From positions 186,001 to 250,000 of the forward strand of contig CALZFC010000005.1 in assembly GCA_945643635.1 (NCBI GenBank): DNA of 64,000 nucleotides, given 5' to 3'. Positions 41,601 through 53,352 of this stretch are shown in pieces. The stretch's first letter is position 1. The number at the start of each line of letters is the position of its first letter. Source of the stretch: Allodiplogaster sudhausi (Eukaryota; Nematoda; Chromadorea; Rhabditida; Diplogasteridae). Position numbers and translations under genes: made by a program. The notes beneath the pieces are model-generated. The model had not been told where the DNA came from. It was given only the letters and a program-made list of their open reading frames with translations, and made no database searches.

Positions 41601-41751
41601 AGACAATTCATCTTTCAAATCAGGAGGCTAATTTTGACCGCTCAAAAGAAATCGGCCAGACCTTCTCGATGAAGAAGCAGAAGGATCCCACGCGTTCCTC
41701 CTCAAAGACGTCATCGGCATTCCGTACCGAATCCTCTGCCACTGATGGCAT
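38647..41751 (-). CDS. MATH-BTB protein, possibly fused to a multi-pass membrane domain (15 exons, 549 aa)
   Basis: Exons: 41662-41751, 41474-41562, 41278-41383, 41088-41223, 40808-40899, 40608-40691, 40371-40517, 40085-40179, 39862-40036, 39715-39777, 39483-39626, 39248-39409, 39035-39118, 38879-38959, 38647-38748. The frame ends TAA. Exons 1-5 make a MATH-like domain (about 25-170: SEAHLIGGLLWLAEL, SGWTVNFSRE, FYDDSLLLEVTI). Exons 6-9 make a BTB/POZ domain and its flank (about 180-340: KKYWVSRAQLATHSEFFRQL, ETVEGLLRLADFF). Such nematode proteins serve as CUL3 ubiquitin-ligase adaptors. Exons 10-15 encode about 210 residues with five or six hydrophobic helices of unknown family. No ATG starts this part, and the 84-bp intron before it is phase 0, so one fused protein is the simplest reading. 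The alternative is that the BTB gene stops at a TAA at 39,823-39,825 (350 aa) and a second gene follows. Exon 8 has no AG acceptor (TTTTTGG), and exon 2's acceptor is weak. Confidence 0.7.
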
Positions 41752-42221
41752 CTTAAAGGAATCTCGGATTTAGAATGCTGTAGCAAGCTTATTAATTGCT
41801 AAATGTATTTTTATAATATAATATTTATCTTAATAAACATTCTTAGGGATAAATCTTTCCGAGACGAAAATATACCACAAAATACAGCCGACCTCTCCTA
41901 GGAAGAGAAGTTCGACCGACCGGCCTCGGCCAAAGACTATTGGGACTAATGATTACTCGGGTACTAGATCGCATTCTTCGATTTTTAATTTGCATACTTG
42001 AAAAATATTGTTTAGCCTTGTATGTACTTTCTTGAATCTCCAAAGTAAATTTTTTAAATGTCCCTAATATTAAAAAATTGCTACTGAAATATATGTATGT
42101 ATGCTGACGCAAAAGAGAGCCACATGGCTATCTTCATTGGTATTCGGCTGGGGGACGATGGAATCTGAGAAGGAGCCGCAGAGGTGGGAAGCATGACGAA
42201 GCAGCAAGGAAGGGTCTTGCA

Positions 42222-42262
<41 letters not shown>

Positions 42263-42720
42263 TCTCTCTGGCTCTTTCGCTCTCTCGCTCTTGTCTGTGT
42301 CTTTCACCTTTCCAATGTCTTTCTCTCTCTCCCTCTTTCTCACTAACTATCCCTTCTCTGCGTGAGACTACATAAACATCTGGGAGAAGCAAGTGTAGTT
42401 TTTAAAGCCGTAAGGAAGAAAGATCTGGTGGCACGACATTCTTTATTTGTCGTCGGAAATCAATGCCAGAAGTTGTTTTCAATCTGTATATATGTGGTTT
42501 GGAACATGTTCGAAACAGTCTTGGCTGGAGCATGAGCGCAACAGAAGAATTGACAATTTGCCAGTCAACAAACATACACCAACATACTTATGTATATGCT
42601 TATGTATATCCAACGGGTACAGCGTAAATAAAGAAAGGGGAAAGTATCTAAACGTTTGATTGTTTTAGTTATTGGAGAAAAAAAAAACGATGCAAGAAAC
42701 TTTCATTAAAAAAATAAAAT
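41752..42720. other. Spacer with CT microsatellite
   Basis: No gene recognised. A (CT)n tract spans about 42,222-42,265 with looser CT sequence to 42,350. Confidence 0.5.
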
Positions 42721-42736
42721 AAAATTTTGGCACCTT

Positions 42737-42797
42737 GCAGTCATTTGATAGTGCCGCGACCGAAATCTGCGACAAGCTGAAGAAGAAGCTCGCGTAG
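42737..42797 (+). pseudogene. Isolated terminal-exon-like fragment
   Basis: After an acceptor-like CACCTTGCAG, an open segment encodes SFDSAATEICDKLKKKLA and ends in TAG. A second copy at about 38,135-38,215 (CATTTGATAGCGCCAG to GCTCGCGTAG) is disrupted by a TGA. It looks like the last exon of a gene copied during local duplication and left without the rest. The family is not recognised. Confidence 0.3.
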
Positions 42798-44147
42798 GGA
42801 GTCGATGTCAAGCGAGTCGATGAAGATTTGTCAGACATTCTAACTTAATCGAAACTTTGTCCATTCAAGAACCTTCAAAGAAAATGTTTAAATTCTAAGG
42901 TAAGCTGTGAAGTAAAAAACTTTTTTTTTATTTTTAGAATTTTTGCCATACGGGTCAGAAAAGACAGACAAGAAATTCCGCTTTGATTTTATCCATGTAA
43001 TATATGAAAAAACCAAGTTTACAAAACCACGAATGATATCCTCAGCAAGTGCGGTTACAAGGTGATCAGGAGGTGTTGGAGCATTCACGATTAACAACGA
43101 CAAGGAAACTATGGCATGTTTTTATCGAGATGAATAGCTCGAATTCCGTTATTCACACTAGCTTCAGCGTGTGAATATTCTGTATTTCTTGGCTTACTCT
43201 GCTGGTGAATTACTTTTTATGGCTCTATAAATGTATTTCTTGTCTGAAAATACTTTCCATAGAATTTTCTTACCAGAAAATTTCTTGTTTTTAACTGATA
43301 ATATCAAAATTTCTGTATTTCCACAGATAAAAATTATACTGCGCTATCTGACGATGCGTGTTAAAAATTCGCTGTTTTTTTTTAGTTCACCGCGTCGTAC
43401 ATGCATATTTCTTTCTCAGATGCATATCAATGTACATACATACATCTCGGTTTTACTTAGACTGCCCAAATTTCAACGGTTACAAACCAATGAAAGTCAA
43501 GTTTCTTGATCTCTTTACTATACAAAATAGAGAAAAAGAGAAAGAAATGGGATAGAAGTAGAGATAAAACTGCGTGATAAAAATGCAATAATAGCGAGAC
43601 AGAATAAAAACTCTTTTATGCATTCAACAGCCTGATGGCCGTTAGTAGGCAATTTTGCACTCAGAATTAAATATGTCGTAGAGTAGAAACTTATAAATTG
43701 AACGAGATGTTCTGAGAACTACTACATTCTACATACGAATCATGAGCAAGTGGGAAAGCTCTTCTCGGGTCTCATAAGTAAACAAGTTATGCTGCATATT
43801 TCGCAAGATATTTGAACTCTTTTCTGTGATCCTGGGGAGTATCAGCCATGAAGTGGGTGTCTGGCAATATGGCAACATTTGCGATAACGCTGAAGTTGTT
43901 GATAACCTGATTTACACATATGCGTATCTTTTCGTTGTTGATAAGCGATCATTTAAGTGAAGTCTGTATTGTTCGAACTGGATACGATCCGACGAATGCT
44001 GCTTAGCCATGGAACAAGTGAACATTGAAGGACCTTCCGTCGCAGGGAATGTGAGAAACACATCAGAAACCTCGATATGGAGATGAAAATCATATTTTGG
44101 GCGGGGCCAAAGGAAAGTTGCCTCTCCCACTAAATACCGTATCACGA
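42798..44147. other. Spacer upstream of the duplicated receptor block
   Basis: AT-rich sequence without a recognisable gene. 43,620-43,840 matches 33,360-33,610. 43,900-44,100 is the 3' flank of receptor copy 2 and matches 53,090-53,320 (both contain GGGCGGGGCCAAAG). Confidence 0.5.
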
Positions 44148-44728
44148 CTATGAATAAAACTCTCGGACAATTTTGTCGTACCAGAATGGTAGGACACTCG
44201 AGATGCAGAAGCAGCCGGGGGCCAATAAGACAACGACGAAATAGAAGTGGCTGAGGACGGTGGGAGCTCGCGCGTACACCTGCATCCCTCTTATATTGGT
44301 TCACATCAAATTAAAAGGGCAGGCAAAATACAATAAAGTAAATAGTGACGAATCATGACACCTGAGTGGAAAAGTAGACGAGCTGAGCAGCGAAGCTGGC
44401 AATGCTCATCAGGACGAGGCCCTGAGAGACATGTGCTTGCCATACATAAATACTCATTTTATTTTATTTTAAGAAAAAAAGTAATGCTATGTATTTATAA
44501 AGAAAAGAAATCGGTATTTTTAAGTTGACTTAAAATTTTGATATAAACATTATTTTGAACAAAGATTATTAATATTTCTAACCTGTTCCATGTGCGCCTT
44601 CTTCTGACTATTTGTGTTATGTCGGCGACGAGTTCTCCAACTCAGCAGAGGGAGAGAGGCGTTCAGGAGAAAGGCGAGCAAGTTGGAGCAGGCCAGGTAG
44701 GCAGTCTGTAGGAGCTCGCAATACTGGA

Positions 44729-44775
<47 letters not shown>

Positions 44776-46081
44776 GAAGAGAGAGAGTTAGAGTGAAATA
44801 GATAACCGAAAAGAGAGAGATAGGGATAGAAAAGAGATAGATGGTCTGCAGGAGTACTCCAAAAGATGGAAGAGGTGAGCGAGGGACGCCATGGGGAGAT
44901 TTACAGTACCGCCCACGAGCCAGGGTTACGGCCCGAGCGGCTCCGAGCCGCGTTGACTTACAAGCCACAGAGTGAATATTTTTGCTTTATGTTCCTTGTA
45001 CCACGCTCGAGCCGTATCCCCTGGCTCGTGGGCGGTACTGGATGTATGTTGAGAAATGAGATCAGAATGGCAAAAACAGAAACAGTACGTTTCCGTCGTC
45101 GAGTGTCTTCGGAAAGTGCGTGGTGCGATTTCCGGGAAAGACATAAGTGCCATATTGGAAGCCGACGAAAGCGTTAGGGACGCAGCAGATGAAAGGAGCG
45201 GAGAAGAGGAGATGAAGGCAGCTGCGGAAGACGAAGCGGCGAGTCTGCAAGGATTCTCTTACAACTAGGAAAGGAACACCGCTGATTGTCGCTTGTCATG
45301 ATTTAGCGCTAGGCAAACAGCAACACATAAATATGCAACACATGAATTTGATGATTTATAGACGACGATTCTGCTAACCTGCGCGGACTGAATGGGCACG
45401 GCGAGAGCGAGTGCACGTGAGATAGCAATCACAACGAGACCTTGCAGCTGCATTCCCTAAATTGAACGAAGATGACAACTCGAGGGAAGACTCGCGATAA
45501 AGACAAGCAGAATTTGGAGGATTTATCGTGATAAGAAGATACATACATATGTATTTATATAGAGCTACGGTTGTGCATTATTTGGATTACCATTAGCAGG
45601 GAAAGTGATAGTATAAAGCGCACTTGTGATAATAAGAAATAAAGTTAGAAAAATATATTTAAAAAAAAGATGTGTCCAACCTGCGCCCATTGCATAATCG
45701 CATGAACATATGGAGAGAGAAAGTGCGCCTCGAGGAAGTCGAAGAAGGGACTCGCGAAGAAGAGGCAGTTGAGATGTTGACCGATAAAGTTCATTATGGC
45801 CGCGAACATGTCCTATTATTATGAAAATTACATATGCATATATTTATATATTTTAAATTGTTATATTATAAACGATAACTACATATCTTTTTTTAATCAA
45901 GAAAAAATCAATAAAAAAATTTAAGCACCACAAATCCGCAAATGACGATGAGACGGTAGGTCTCGAAGCTGGAGAAGGCGCGATCGGAGAGGATTCGTAG
46001 GTAGACAACGGTGGCGATGGCGAAGGTGGGCACGGCAATCGAGACCGAGATCAACGAAGAGATCAGCGGTACCGTCACCAT
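44148..46081 (-). CDS. Family I seven-transmembrane chemoreceptor-like GPCR, copy 2, 283 aa
   Basis: Exons in order: 45929-46081, 45681-45812, 45379-45456, 45089-45244, 44583-44723, 44362-44421, 44148-44279. They total 852 nt, all junctions are phase 0, and the stop is TAG. Helices: TM1 about 8-30 (one exon), TM2 about 45-70, TM3 about 96-115 with VVIAISRALALAVP, TM4 about 130-150 with CCVPNAF, TM5 about 175-197, TM6 about 221-240 (exon 6 is exactly one helix) and TM7 about 248-272 with PGCFCISSVLPFWY. A PGNRTTHFP loop carries a sequon. An acceptor-like TTGCAG just before the start region suggests a 5' UTR intron, and the same motif is present in copy 3. A 137-bp MITE sits in the intron between exons 4 and 5. 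The gene appears intact; it is a putative chemosensory receptor of the nematode serpentine type. Confidence 0.82.
44725..44772. repeat. (GA)n microsatellite
   Basis: About 45 bp of GA repeats directly next to the exon 5 acceptor of receptor copy 2, giving a polypyrimidine tract on the coding strand. Confidence 0.8.
44904..45040. mobile_element. 137-bp MITE in receptor copy 2 intron
   Basis: Perfect 22-bp terminal inverted repeats: CAGTACCGCCCACGAGCC at the left, GGCTCGTGGGCGGTACTG at the right. The left end is preceded by TA. The corresponding intron of copy 3 (near 54,195) lacks it. The CAGTACCG start resembles the 3.9-kb foldback termini. Confidence 0.8.
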
Positions 46082-46561
46082 TATTGGGATCTGCAACATG
46101 CAAAAGTGGGCTCACAATCTACAGATATCTATGTGTAAGTACATACATATACCCCAATGGGGATGGAAGTACGGATAATCTGTTCATTAAATCCATTACT
46201 GACAATGAATATTTTCTGCGTGTACGGGTTTTTGATTGAGCTGATGCCGCAGCTTGCTTGGAATTTTATTTTACAACAAATTAAGCAAGATTTTTAATAT
46301 TTATTTATTTTTGAATTATTTTTTAAAGTGAGTTCTAACCAGCTCAGGAGCAACCGGGTAAGCAGACATATGTATCTTGTAAAGACTGACTGCGAATGTC
46401 TATTGTGCCTTCTGTCAAACATTTGTTTCTTATTACTGCATATGTACAAGAAGCAACTGAAATAGTAATGAAGAACAAATTTGCGGCAGTTGTAGAAAAG
46501 GTGAGGGAGGGGTCAAAAAATGAAGAGCTTGAGAGAAGAGAAGAGTGAGCATGAAGGCGAC

Positions 46562-46606
<45 letters not shown>

Positions 46607-48065
46607 TCGAGATCGAATTCGACAGTAGTGGCGATGTGGGGAATACGCGCTCTATAAAGAAGTAAAATATTCAATAACACCGTATGAGGCCAGTTTGAAG
46701 ATAGTCTTCTAATTTGAATCTAGTGAATGAAATCTATCGCACACATAACCAAATCTGCAAATAGAATGCGATGTTCCGAGAAGAATCAAACTTGCAGGAG
46801 GAAGAATCCAAATCGACATCAACTACAAACTTGTATCCTACAACGTGCGCATTCTTCACAAAGTATTGCTATACTTCGGATAACTTCTTATGCTCCATGT
46901 GAATGGAAGGAAGAATTCTCAACCAAAAGGAATATGATCCAAGATTGGTGTTTAGACCTTTCCTCACTTTTGTGTGTAGATGTTGATGTGGAATCAGAGA
47001 TGTTTCTGAGACTAGTTTTCATGTATTTTAGACAAACTTTTGCAATATTAGTAAGAATATGGCGAATAAATATGATGCATATGTAAAACATTTTCCCATG
47101 TTCGGTTGACGAGAGTGTTTGTCATGTCGTAAGAGTCGCTCTAAAATATTTCTTCAATAAAGCAACCTCTGTTATTTTAATCCAATATAGGATTTTCGGG
47201 ACCAAAAAAATCGCTTTCTAGCTTATGAATTACTCATTATGATCTACACGATCACGTGTAGATCATAAGATTATTTATTTTTTGACACTTTAGTCCTTTT
47301 ACGAACTGTAATTTTCCACAGCCAGAAAAGATATGGTACAAACACTACAACTTCTTTTATCTGCATTGTATTTTCTTCTCTCGTTTTTTCTAGTTTCCTT
47401 TCGTAGATTAAATTAAAGTATGGTTGACGAATTCGTTCGCTTCTGATTAATCACTGTTTGCATCACTAGATGAAAGCGGTGGAGGAAACGTATTATTATT
47501 CTATTTCAAGGCAATGACCTGGATAGATAAGTGAATTTTGATGTCTCAGCGGTGTTCATTCTTTTGGCGTCCTCGCGGATTGCAGAGAGCGCCCAGTCTG
47601 CCATCCATATTTTTCGTCATCATTCTCTGCACGCCTTTTTTCCCTCCCTCCCTCTCCATGTGTCTCATTCTCTCTCTCCCTTTCCCTCTAACTTCCCTCT
47701 ATCTCTACATCTCTCTCCATCTTTCTCTCCTCTCTCACGCACTCGTCGGTGCTTCATATTGAAAAGGACAAGGCCCCGCTGCTCCAGGCGCGCCACGCTC
47801 TTCTGCTCATTGTCTACAATAGTCAGGCAAATGCAATTATATTACGGTTGAACTTCGTTCTTCTTTAACGATGTCCAAGATCTGGAGCAAATACAAACTA
47901 TGTCGAAACCTACATCACCTTACGGAAATCACCCGTAGACTGGCCCTCTTTCCGCTTGCTTGCTATTTGAAATTGAGGGTGGGTAAGCTGGATTAGAATT
48001 TAGTGAGTACCCTTTCTAAAACTAGTAGCAATTTGGCTAGAAGAATCAAATTGAAACGAATGACT
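46082..48065. other. Spacer between receptor copy 2 and the Srg-like gene
   Basis: No gene recognised. A (GA)n tract lies at 46,560-46,607. The block 46,200-47,120 is homologous to 55,370-56,420 in the second duplication unit. The 3' flank of the Srg-like gene (47,870-48,060) matches 57,895-58,080. Confidence 0.55.
47237..47268. repeat. Perfect 14-bp hairpin
   Basis: TTATGATCTACACG (47,237-47,250) and CGTGTAGATCATAA (47,255-47,268) are exact inverses around the 4-base loop ATCA. There is no T-run to suggest a transcriptional function; it may be a MITE remnant. Confidence 0.8.
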
Positions 48066-50996
48066 TCATCTCATTGTCCGTGTACTTGAGCGAGTGAGCG
48101 TCGTGCAGTTGGCGGGCAGCGGCGTGCTGCTAAACAAGCTGGATGCCCCGCCCCCTCCCGAATTCGTGTGAACCTGGCTGGTGGCTCCGCCCCTTCCGCC
48201 GCATCTCATCCAAATCGGCAGCACCGCCTCGCGCATCGTGTGCGAGAAGGTGAGCAGACACCGAAAAAAGAGCATTGTTTCAGTTCAAAAGAATAATGAT
48301 GTCGCCTCTTTTCCATGAAATGTAAAAAAAATTATATTAGTAAAACAAAATTCCGTCCTTCACGGGAGAAAAAAATTGTTGAAACTGTGGCAAAATCTAT
48401 ATATTTCGAAGGCAAATGTAGTATTTTAAGATTAATGTTCTTGCACAGTTTACACACTCGCAAATTGTTTTGCAATTAAAAGAAGACAACGAGATATCTG
48501 CACAGCAAACATTGCGCACCAAAACGGTATGGTGCAAGAGAAGGCTTGAATGGTCGGAGTGATGTACTTCATTACGAGGTTTTCCGTGAAGTCGGCGATA
48601 ACCTATGCCATAAATGGTAGGTTACACGAACACAAGCAAAACATTGAAGATGATTGTGATCGAGCCTGGATCATACATAGGCAAAAGAAAAAGAATTCAC
48701 AGTGAAATAGATTCCTGTTCGCACTACAAATCGAGCTCATTTTCTCATATTGACTTGCAGAAAGTATGTATGGATATATGGATGTATGTTGCATTTCTTT
48801 TTTGTATAGTATCCATATCTAAAAAAAATGGGAAGATCAAAGTCAGAATGATAAATAAAAAGAAGTAAAGAAAAGTATTCTTTGTGAGTGCTGACCCACG
48901 AAAGGTAGTAGGCGAGGTAGGAAGCAAAGCCGAGCACAGAAGTGATGGCAATTCCGTGCTCAGCTCGGCCTTTCGAGTCGCTCTGTTGCGGGCTTCGCTT
49001 GCCTATGATGAGAAAGACCAGGGCGACATTGGCGACGAGCGTTAGAGCGGCCATTACAGCCAAGTACGCCTTTTGGAGTACGTAAGCGAACTGGAAATAA
49101 GAAGAATCATTGACAAACTAGACTTATGCTCAACCGTATCCTATTAAGTTTACTTTTTAAATGGGCCAACATAATGTTGATTCAACATAATGGTTCTGCT
49201 TTATGCGCTAGTGTTTTTTTTATATTATCCTTCAGCATCCATTCAATAAGAAGAAAAACGTGGAAATAAGACAGAATGAGTATAAAATAATTAGCGGTGA
49301 AAAATAAATAATTAAGGTTTGAAATAAAAAGAAGCCGACATGCCGAGGTGTCGGACTGAAAGTCAAGCAGCTTGGCCTTGACATCGCCGAGCTGCATGAT
49401 GTCGAAGTAGAAGAATCCTTTGTCTCTGTAAGCACCCGGCGCGGACATCGGAATGGGCAGCAGGAAGATGAGGGCGAGGCTCACGTAGAAGAAGGGCGCA
49501 TCGTACTAGAAATACACTCATATCGCCGCCCAATGACAAAAGGGTGCAGGAACTGGAGGAAGCTTGGAGACAGTTCCAAGATGTGCGAATAAATTGTACG
49601 AAAAGATATGAAAAATCCATTGAACGCTTCTTCTTTCAAACAGAAAAGAAGGTAAAAAAAAAAAAAAAAAAGTAGCAGAACGGTAAAACGAAACACAATA
49701 AACTGCCCGAAATATATACATGATATGTAAGATTTTAAAAAAACCTTTAAAAAATCTTTTTGAATTAAATTCAATGCATTCCATAGGTTAGCATACCCGA
49801 TCTGTGTACGGAAAAGCCATGGCCTTCAGGCGGTTGATGACAATCGCAAAGCTGGCCATAACTTGTGTCCCTTGGGAGTAGAACACGAGAAAGCAGCCCG
49901 TCTTCGAGAGGTTCGACCGTTCGAGCCAATCGAACCTAATAAATAGATTGTATTTTTTATTATTAATTTTTCGAGTTAATACAATATCTTTAAACGCGAG
50001 TTCGCTTACGAGAAAAAAAAACCATGTCATACCAATAATACCATGTCGGCCATGTCGTCAGAATTAGGAAGAACATCGAACAGTGATACGCAAAGATGTC
50101 CTACAAGTCGGGAATGAAAGATAATCTCTTTCTCTTTCAGCGTTACTGTATGTAAATATAATCTGGAGTATTAATTAGTTTTTACCGTATTTTCTCTATT
50201 AGTGCCCCTCTATTAGAACCCCCCTCCCTCTCTAATAGTACCCCTTGAAAGGGCCATTGAAAATAGTACCCCTCCCTCTAATAGGACCCCCCTCCATAGT
50301 GCCCCCCTAATTGTCTAATACCTCGGCTCACGACGTACCTCGAATGAATCCTAGAGGCATGAGATGCTTTTCCTAATAAACTTATTGCAAGTTCATTTAA
50401 AACCTCCAGTAAAATGGATATTCCAGGATGATTCCGTTGAATTCGAGATATGATTCTTCTTTTTTTGAAAGAAAAATCTTGCAATTAAACTTTTTGTCAA
50501 TCACGTTGAAAAATAGTACCCCTCCCTCAAATAGAACCCCCCCCCCCCCTCGTGCCCCCTCTCGCAAGGGCATTGAAAAATAGTGCCTCCGAGGGCACTA
50601 TTAGAGAAAATACGGTATATGTAGATACTATGTATGTACATATATACACATAATGATTTTGACTAATTCGTCAATATCCTAAGGATACTCTTTTCATCTT
50701 TCACTTACGGCCATCCCAGCGATAATAATAATGCGAAAGGTGTACAGGGCGCGATAGGTCTTATTGGTGAGAAGTCGATAGTAGACGAAGAGTGAGAATG
50801 GGAAGGTGGCCAGTCCGAGCGCAACCATTGTCAGAGTCGCGGCGTAATCAAGGGTGTTCAAAAATTCAAGCTGAAATTAATTAATAAGAAAATGTGCATA
50901 AAATTAAAATGATAATATGTAAACAAATCGATTATCTGAAAAAGAGAAAAAATGTAATCAAACTTCCTCCAATTCCATTGCTTCCTCTTCTCCCAT
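48066..50996 (-). CDS. Family II (Srg-like) seven-transmembrane chemoreceptor, copy 1, 345 aa
   Basis: Exons in order: 50964-50996, 50709-50870, 50033-50100, 49797-49935, 49344-49505, 48896-49090, 48520-48602, 48066-48261. They total 1,038 nt and end TGA. Helices: TM1 VALGLATFPFSLFVYY, TM2 through exon 3, TM3 with ASFAIVINRLKAMAFP (the NR motif after TM3 is typical of Srg/Srx-type nematode receptors), TM4 YVSLALIFLLPIPM, TM5 VMAALTLVANVALVFLII, TM6 GIAITSVLGFASYLAYY and TM7 in exon 7. The last exon encodes a Ser/Thr/Gly-rich tail. The start is an ATG giving MGEEEAMELEE, matched by the paralogue. The intron after exon 5 begins GC (GCATGT), also in the paralogue. The tail exon has no AG acceptor (TTTTTTCG then G), so its left edge is uncertain. 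If it is absent, the frame of exon 7 runs to a stop at 48,450. Confidence 0.75.
50183..50616. mobile_element. 430-bp MITE with TA-flanked termini in Srg-like copy 1 intron 2
   Basis: The ends TACCGTATTTTCTCTATTAG and CTATTAGAGAAAATACGGTA are inverted repeats that include the flanking TA. Inside are several C-rich subrepeats (AATAGTACCCCTCCC, AATAGAACCCCCC), arranged inversely toward the two ends. There is no coding capacity. TA flanks fit the Tc1/mariner/pogo group. The paralogous intron (61,409-61,660) lacks it. Confidence 0.82.
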
Positions 50997-53352
50997 TGCG
51001 ATAAGATGCTTTACTCGATTGCTCTTCTAAACTAATGCATGTTTTTTTTTAATTTATTGTTAGACATTTTCTATAAACTTAATGCTCTGGTAGACAAAAC
51101 ATTGCAATAGGGGAAAACGTGGATAGCTACAAGAGTCTGATCGCGGGATTTAGCGGGCCAAGCTCGGACAGGCCCTGGGCATATCTGGTCTGCTCTCTTT
51201 CTAGCTACCATTCAGGAGAACATTAAAAGGGAACAGCGGTTACCATAGAAGTCGGTACATAGACAACGTCAGCTTGACATACATATGTCTACTGTTTGTG
51301 GATTTAGTATGAAACGACTTTGTTTTGCATATATAATGAGATAATCGTTAAAAATATCGAAGCCCGACGTTCGTGTTTGGCATATGTGCCTTTTTTGAAA
51401 AGGAAGTGTGCCAAGGTGAGTGCGTTATACAGTATTCGTCTCTGATTTTCTCTTTTTACAGCCGTATTCTATCACCGATGTAAGCGTGGAAAAAGGAGTA
51501 AAGTACACAGGTGCAACTAAAGGCAAAATGTGCTTTTGATAAATGATAAATGTCACTCTTGGCCAGGTGCATTTCGAGTGCCGAAGTGTCATTTATCAAA
51601 ACTTGTGCTGTCGTCATTTCAATATTTCATCACACACCTACACAAATATACATATTTGCCTGTGCTAGTGTCACTTATCCATTGGTCACAGGGCGCGAAT
51701 TATCACGAGAAAGCGTGTGAAAAGTCACGAGAATTTCGTGATGGCCTCCATGGAAAAGTCTTTGATATTCATTTTTATCGTTTTGGATCGTTTTTAAAAA
51801 TAAAATAAATTCTATCAAGATGTCTAGTAGAATAGTCGCCTCAAGAGAAATATTTAGGTTGTCAGCAGTCCACTTCGAAAGGAGACATTCGTATGGCATA
51901 AGATAGAAGAGAAAGAGAGAGAACGAGAGAGAAAGGGAGAGAAAGAGAGAGAGAGCAAGAGAGTGAGAGAGTAAGAGAATGAGAGAGTAAGAGAGTATCA
52001 GAGTGAGAGGGCAAGAAGTGGTGTCTAAGGTAAATGAAGGGGAATGTAAAATATCAACAAAAAGAGGAAATATTCACGGGTGTGGAAAAATGAGAGAAAA
52101 AAATGATGATAAACATTCAAGAAAGAGTGCAAGTTCGCGTTTTACGGCTGGACTTTGGCTCATGAACCAAACTTTCAAATCTGAATGCCAAAGACACTTG
52201 ATGAACTCTGTGAAATTCCCTCGATTCGTGGCTAAGATCGTAGACATTTCCTGATGTGTGTGGGTTCTTTAAAAAAGCAATCGAGGCGCTTGCAACATTA
52301 CAAATGGACTCTCACATTTCAATTATGAACCGCTTCTTCTCTCTCAAGTCGTTACAAAACGCCGAGGGGTCGAGGCTGACTTATAGTATGTCCATGCATA
52401 TGTACATACACACATATATGCATGTTTCTCTTTTCCCAACTTTGTGGAATAAATGCGTTTGAATATACATACGTACATATCTGTGAACAACACCTGCAGA
52501 TATACATGTCTACATGTTTTATCAACATAAAAATATTACATGTGCATGACACATATTGGAAGGCGCCTTCGACAGGCTTATCGTTAGCCAACTATTCGAT
52601 TACTTGAAGTAATGCAGCTCCAGACTGCACCGTAATTGAATGTTTTCAAAAACTAGAAATGTCTTGCCTTTTTATCACGTCTAATATTATAATAAGATGT
52701 TTGGGAAATTGATGAGATTCGGTTTCGGAAACAGAATTGGAAGTAGAACGACTGAGCAGAGTAGATCATCTGCTACCGGTGAGCATGAAATGCATAAAGT
52801 AGATGCTTGTCATAATGTAGGTTCGCGCATTATTTCTTGAAAAATGTGATAAAGGTTTTCCTGGAAGTAGTAGAATGCATTAAGTTTATTGCTATGCTTG
52901 CCCCTGCATTTTATTCTTGTCGCGCATTATGTGATACATGTCTGGTAGAGCATATGCACCTATATAATTTTTAAGGATCGATAAGAATAATAGCAGGATA
53001 GAGCAAGCGAGAGTTCTTCTTCTATTAGTAAACTTAGATATTTGTAAGACTTTTTTAAGTTACACTTAAAGGAACGTTTACGCTGCGCCACTAAGTTTGC
53101 TGATAAGTTTATTTACAAATATGCTTATCATTTTGTTGTTGATGGGCTATCATTTAAGTGACATGTCTGTATTATTTGAACTGGAAAGGATTCGACGAAT
53201 GCTGCTCTCCCGTGGAACAAGCGAACATCGAAGGACCTTCCGCCGTAGGGAATGTGAGAAGCACAGCAGAAACCTGGAAAGGGAGTTGGCAAGAATAGAA
53301 TGGGCGGGGCCAAAGCAAACTTACTCACCCCCTCAATCCAATATAAACACGA
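50997..53352. other. Spacer at the junction of the two duplication units
   Basis: No gene recognised. (GA)n sequence lies at 51,905-51,990. 51,100-52,950 matches 62,030-63,900 in the second unit in order and orientation, for example GGAAGGCGCCTTCGACA at 52,559 and TGTAGGTTCGCGCATTA against TGTAGGGGAACTG. Confidence 0.55.

Noticed and set aside
41483..41773. 96-codon plus-strand frame
   Set aside because: Antisense shadow of exons 1 and 2 of the MATH-BTB gene, which has domain support on the minus strand.
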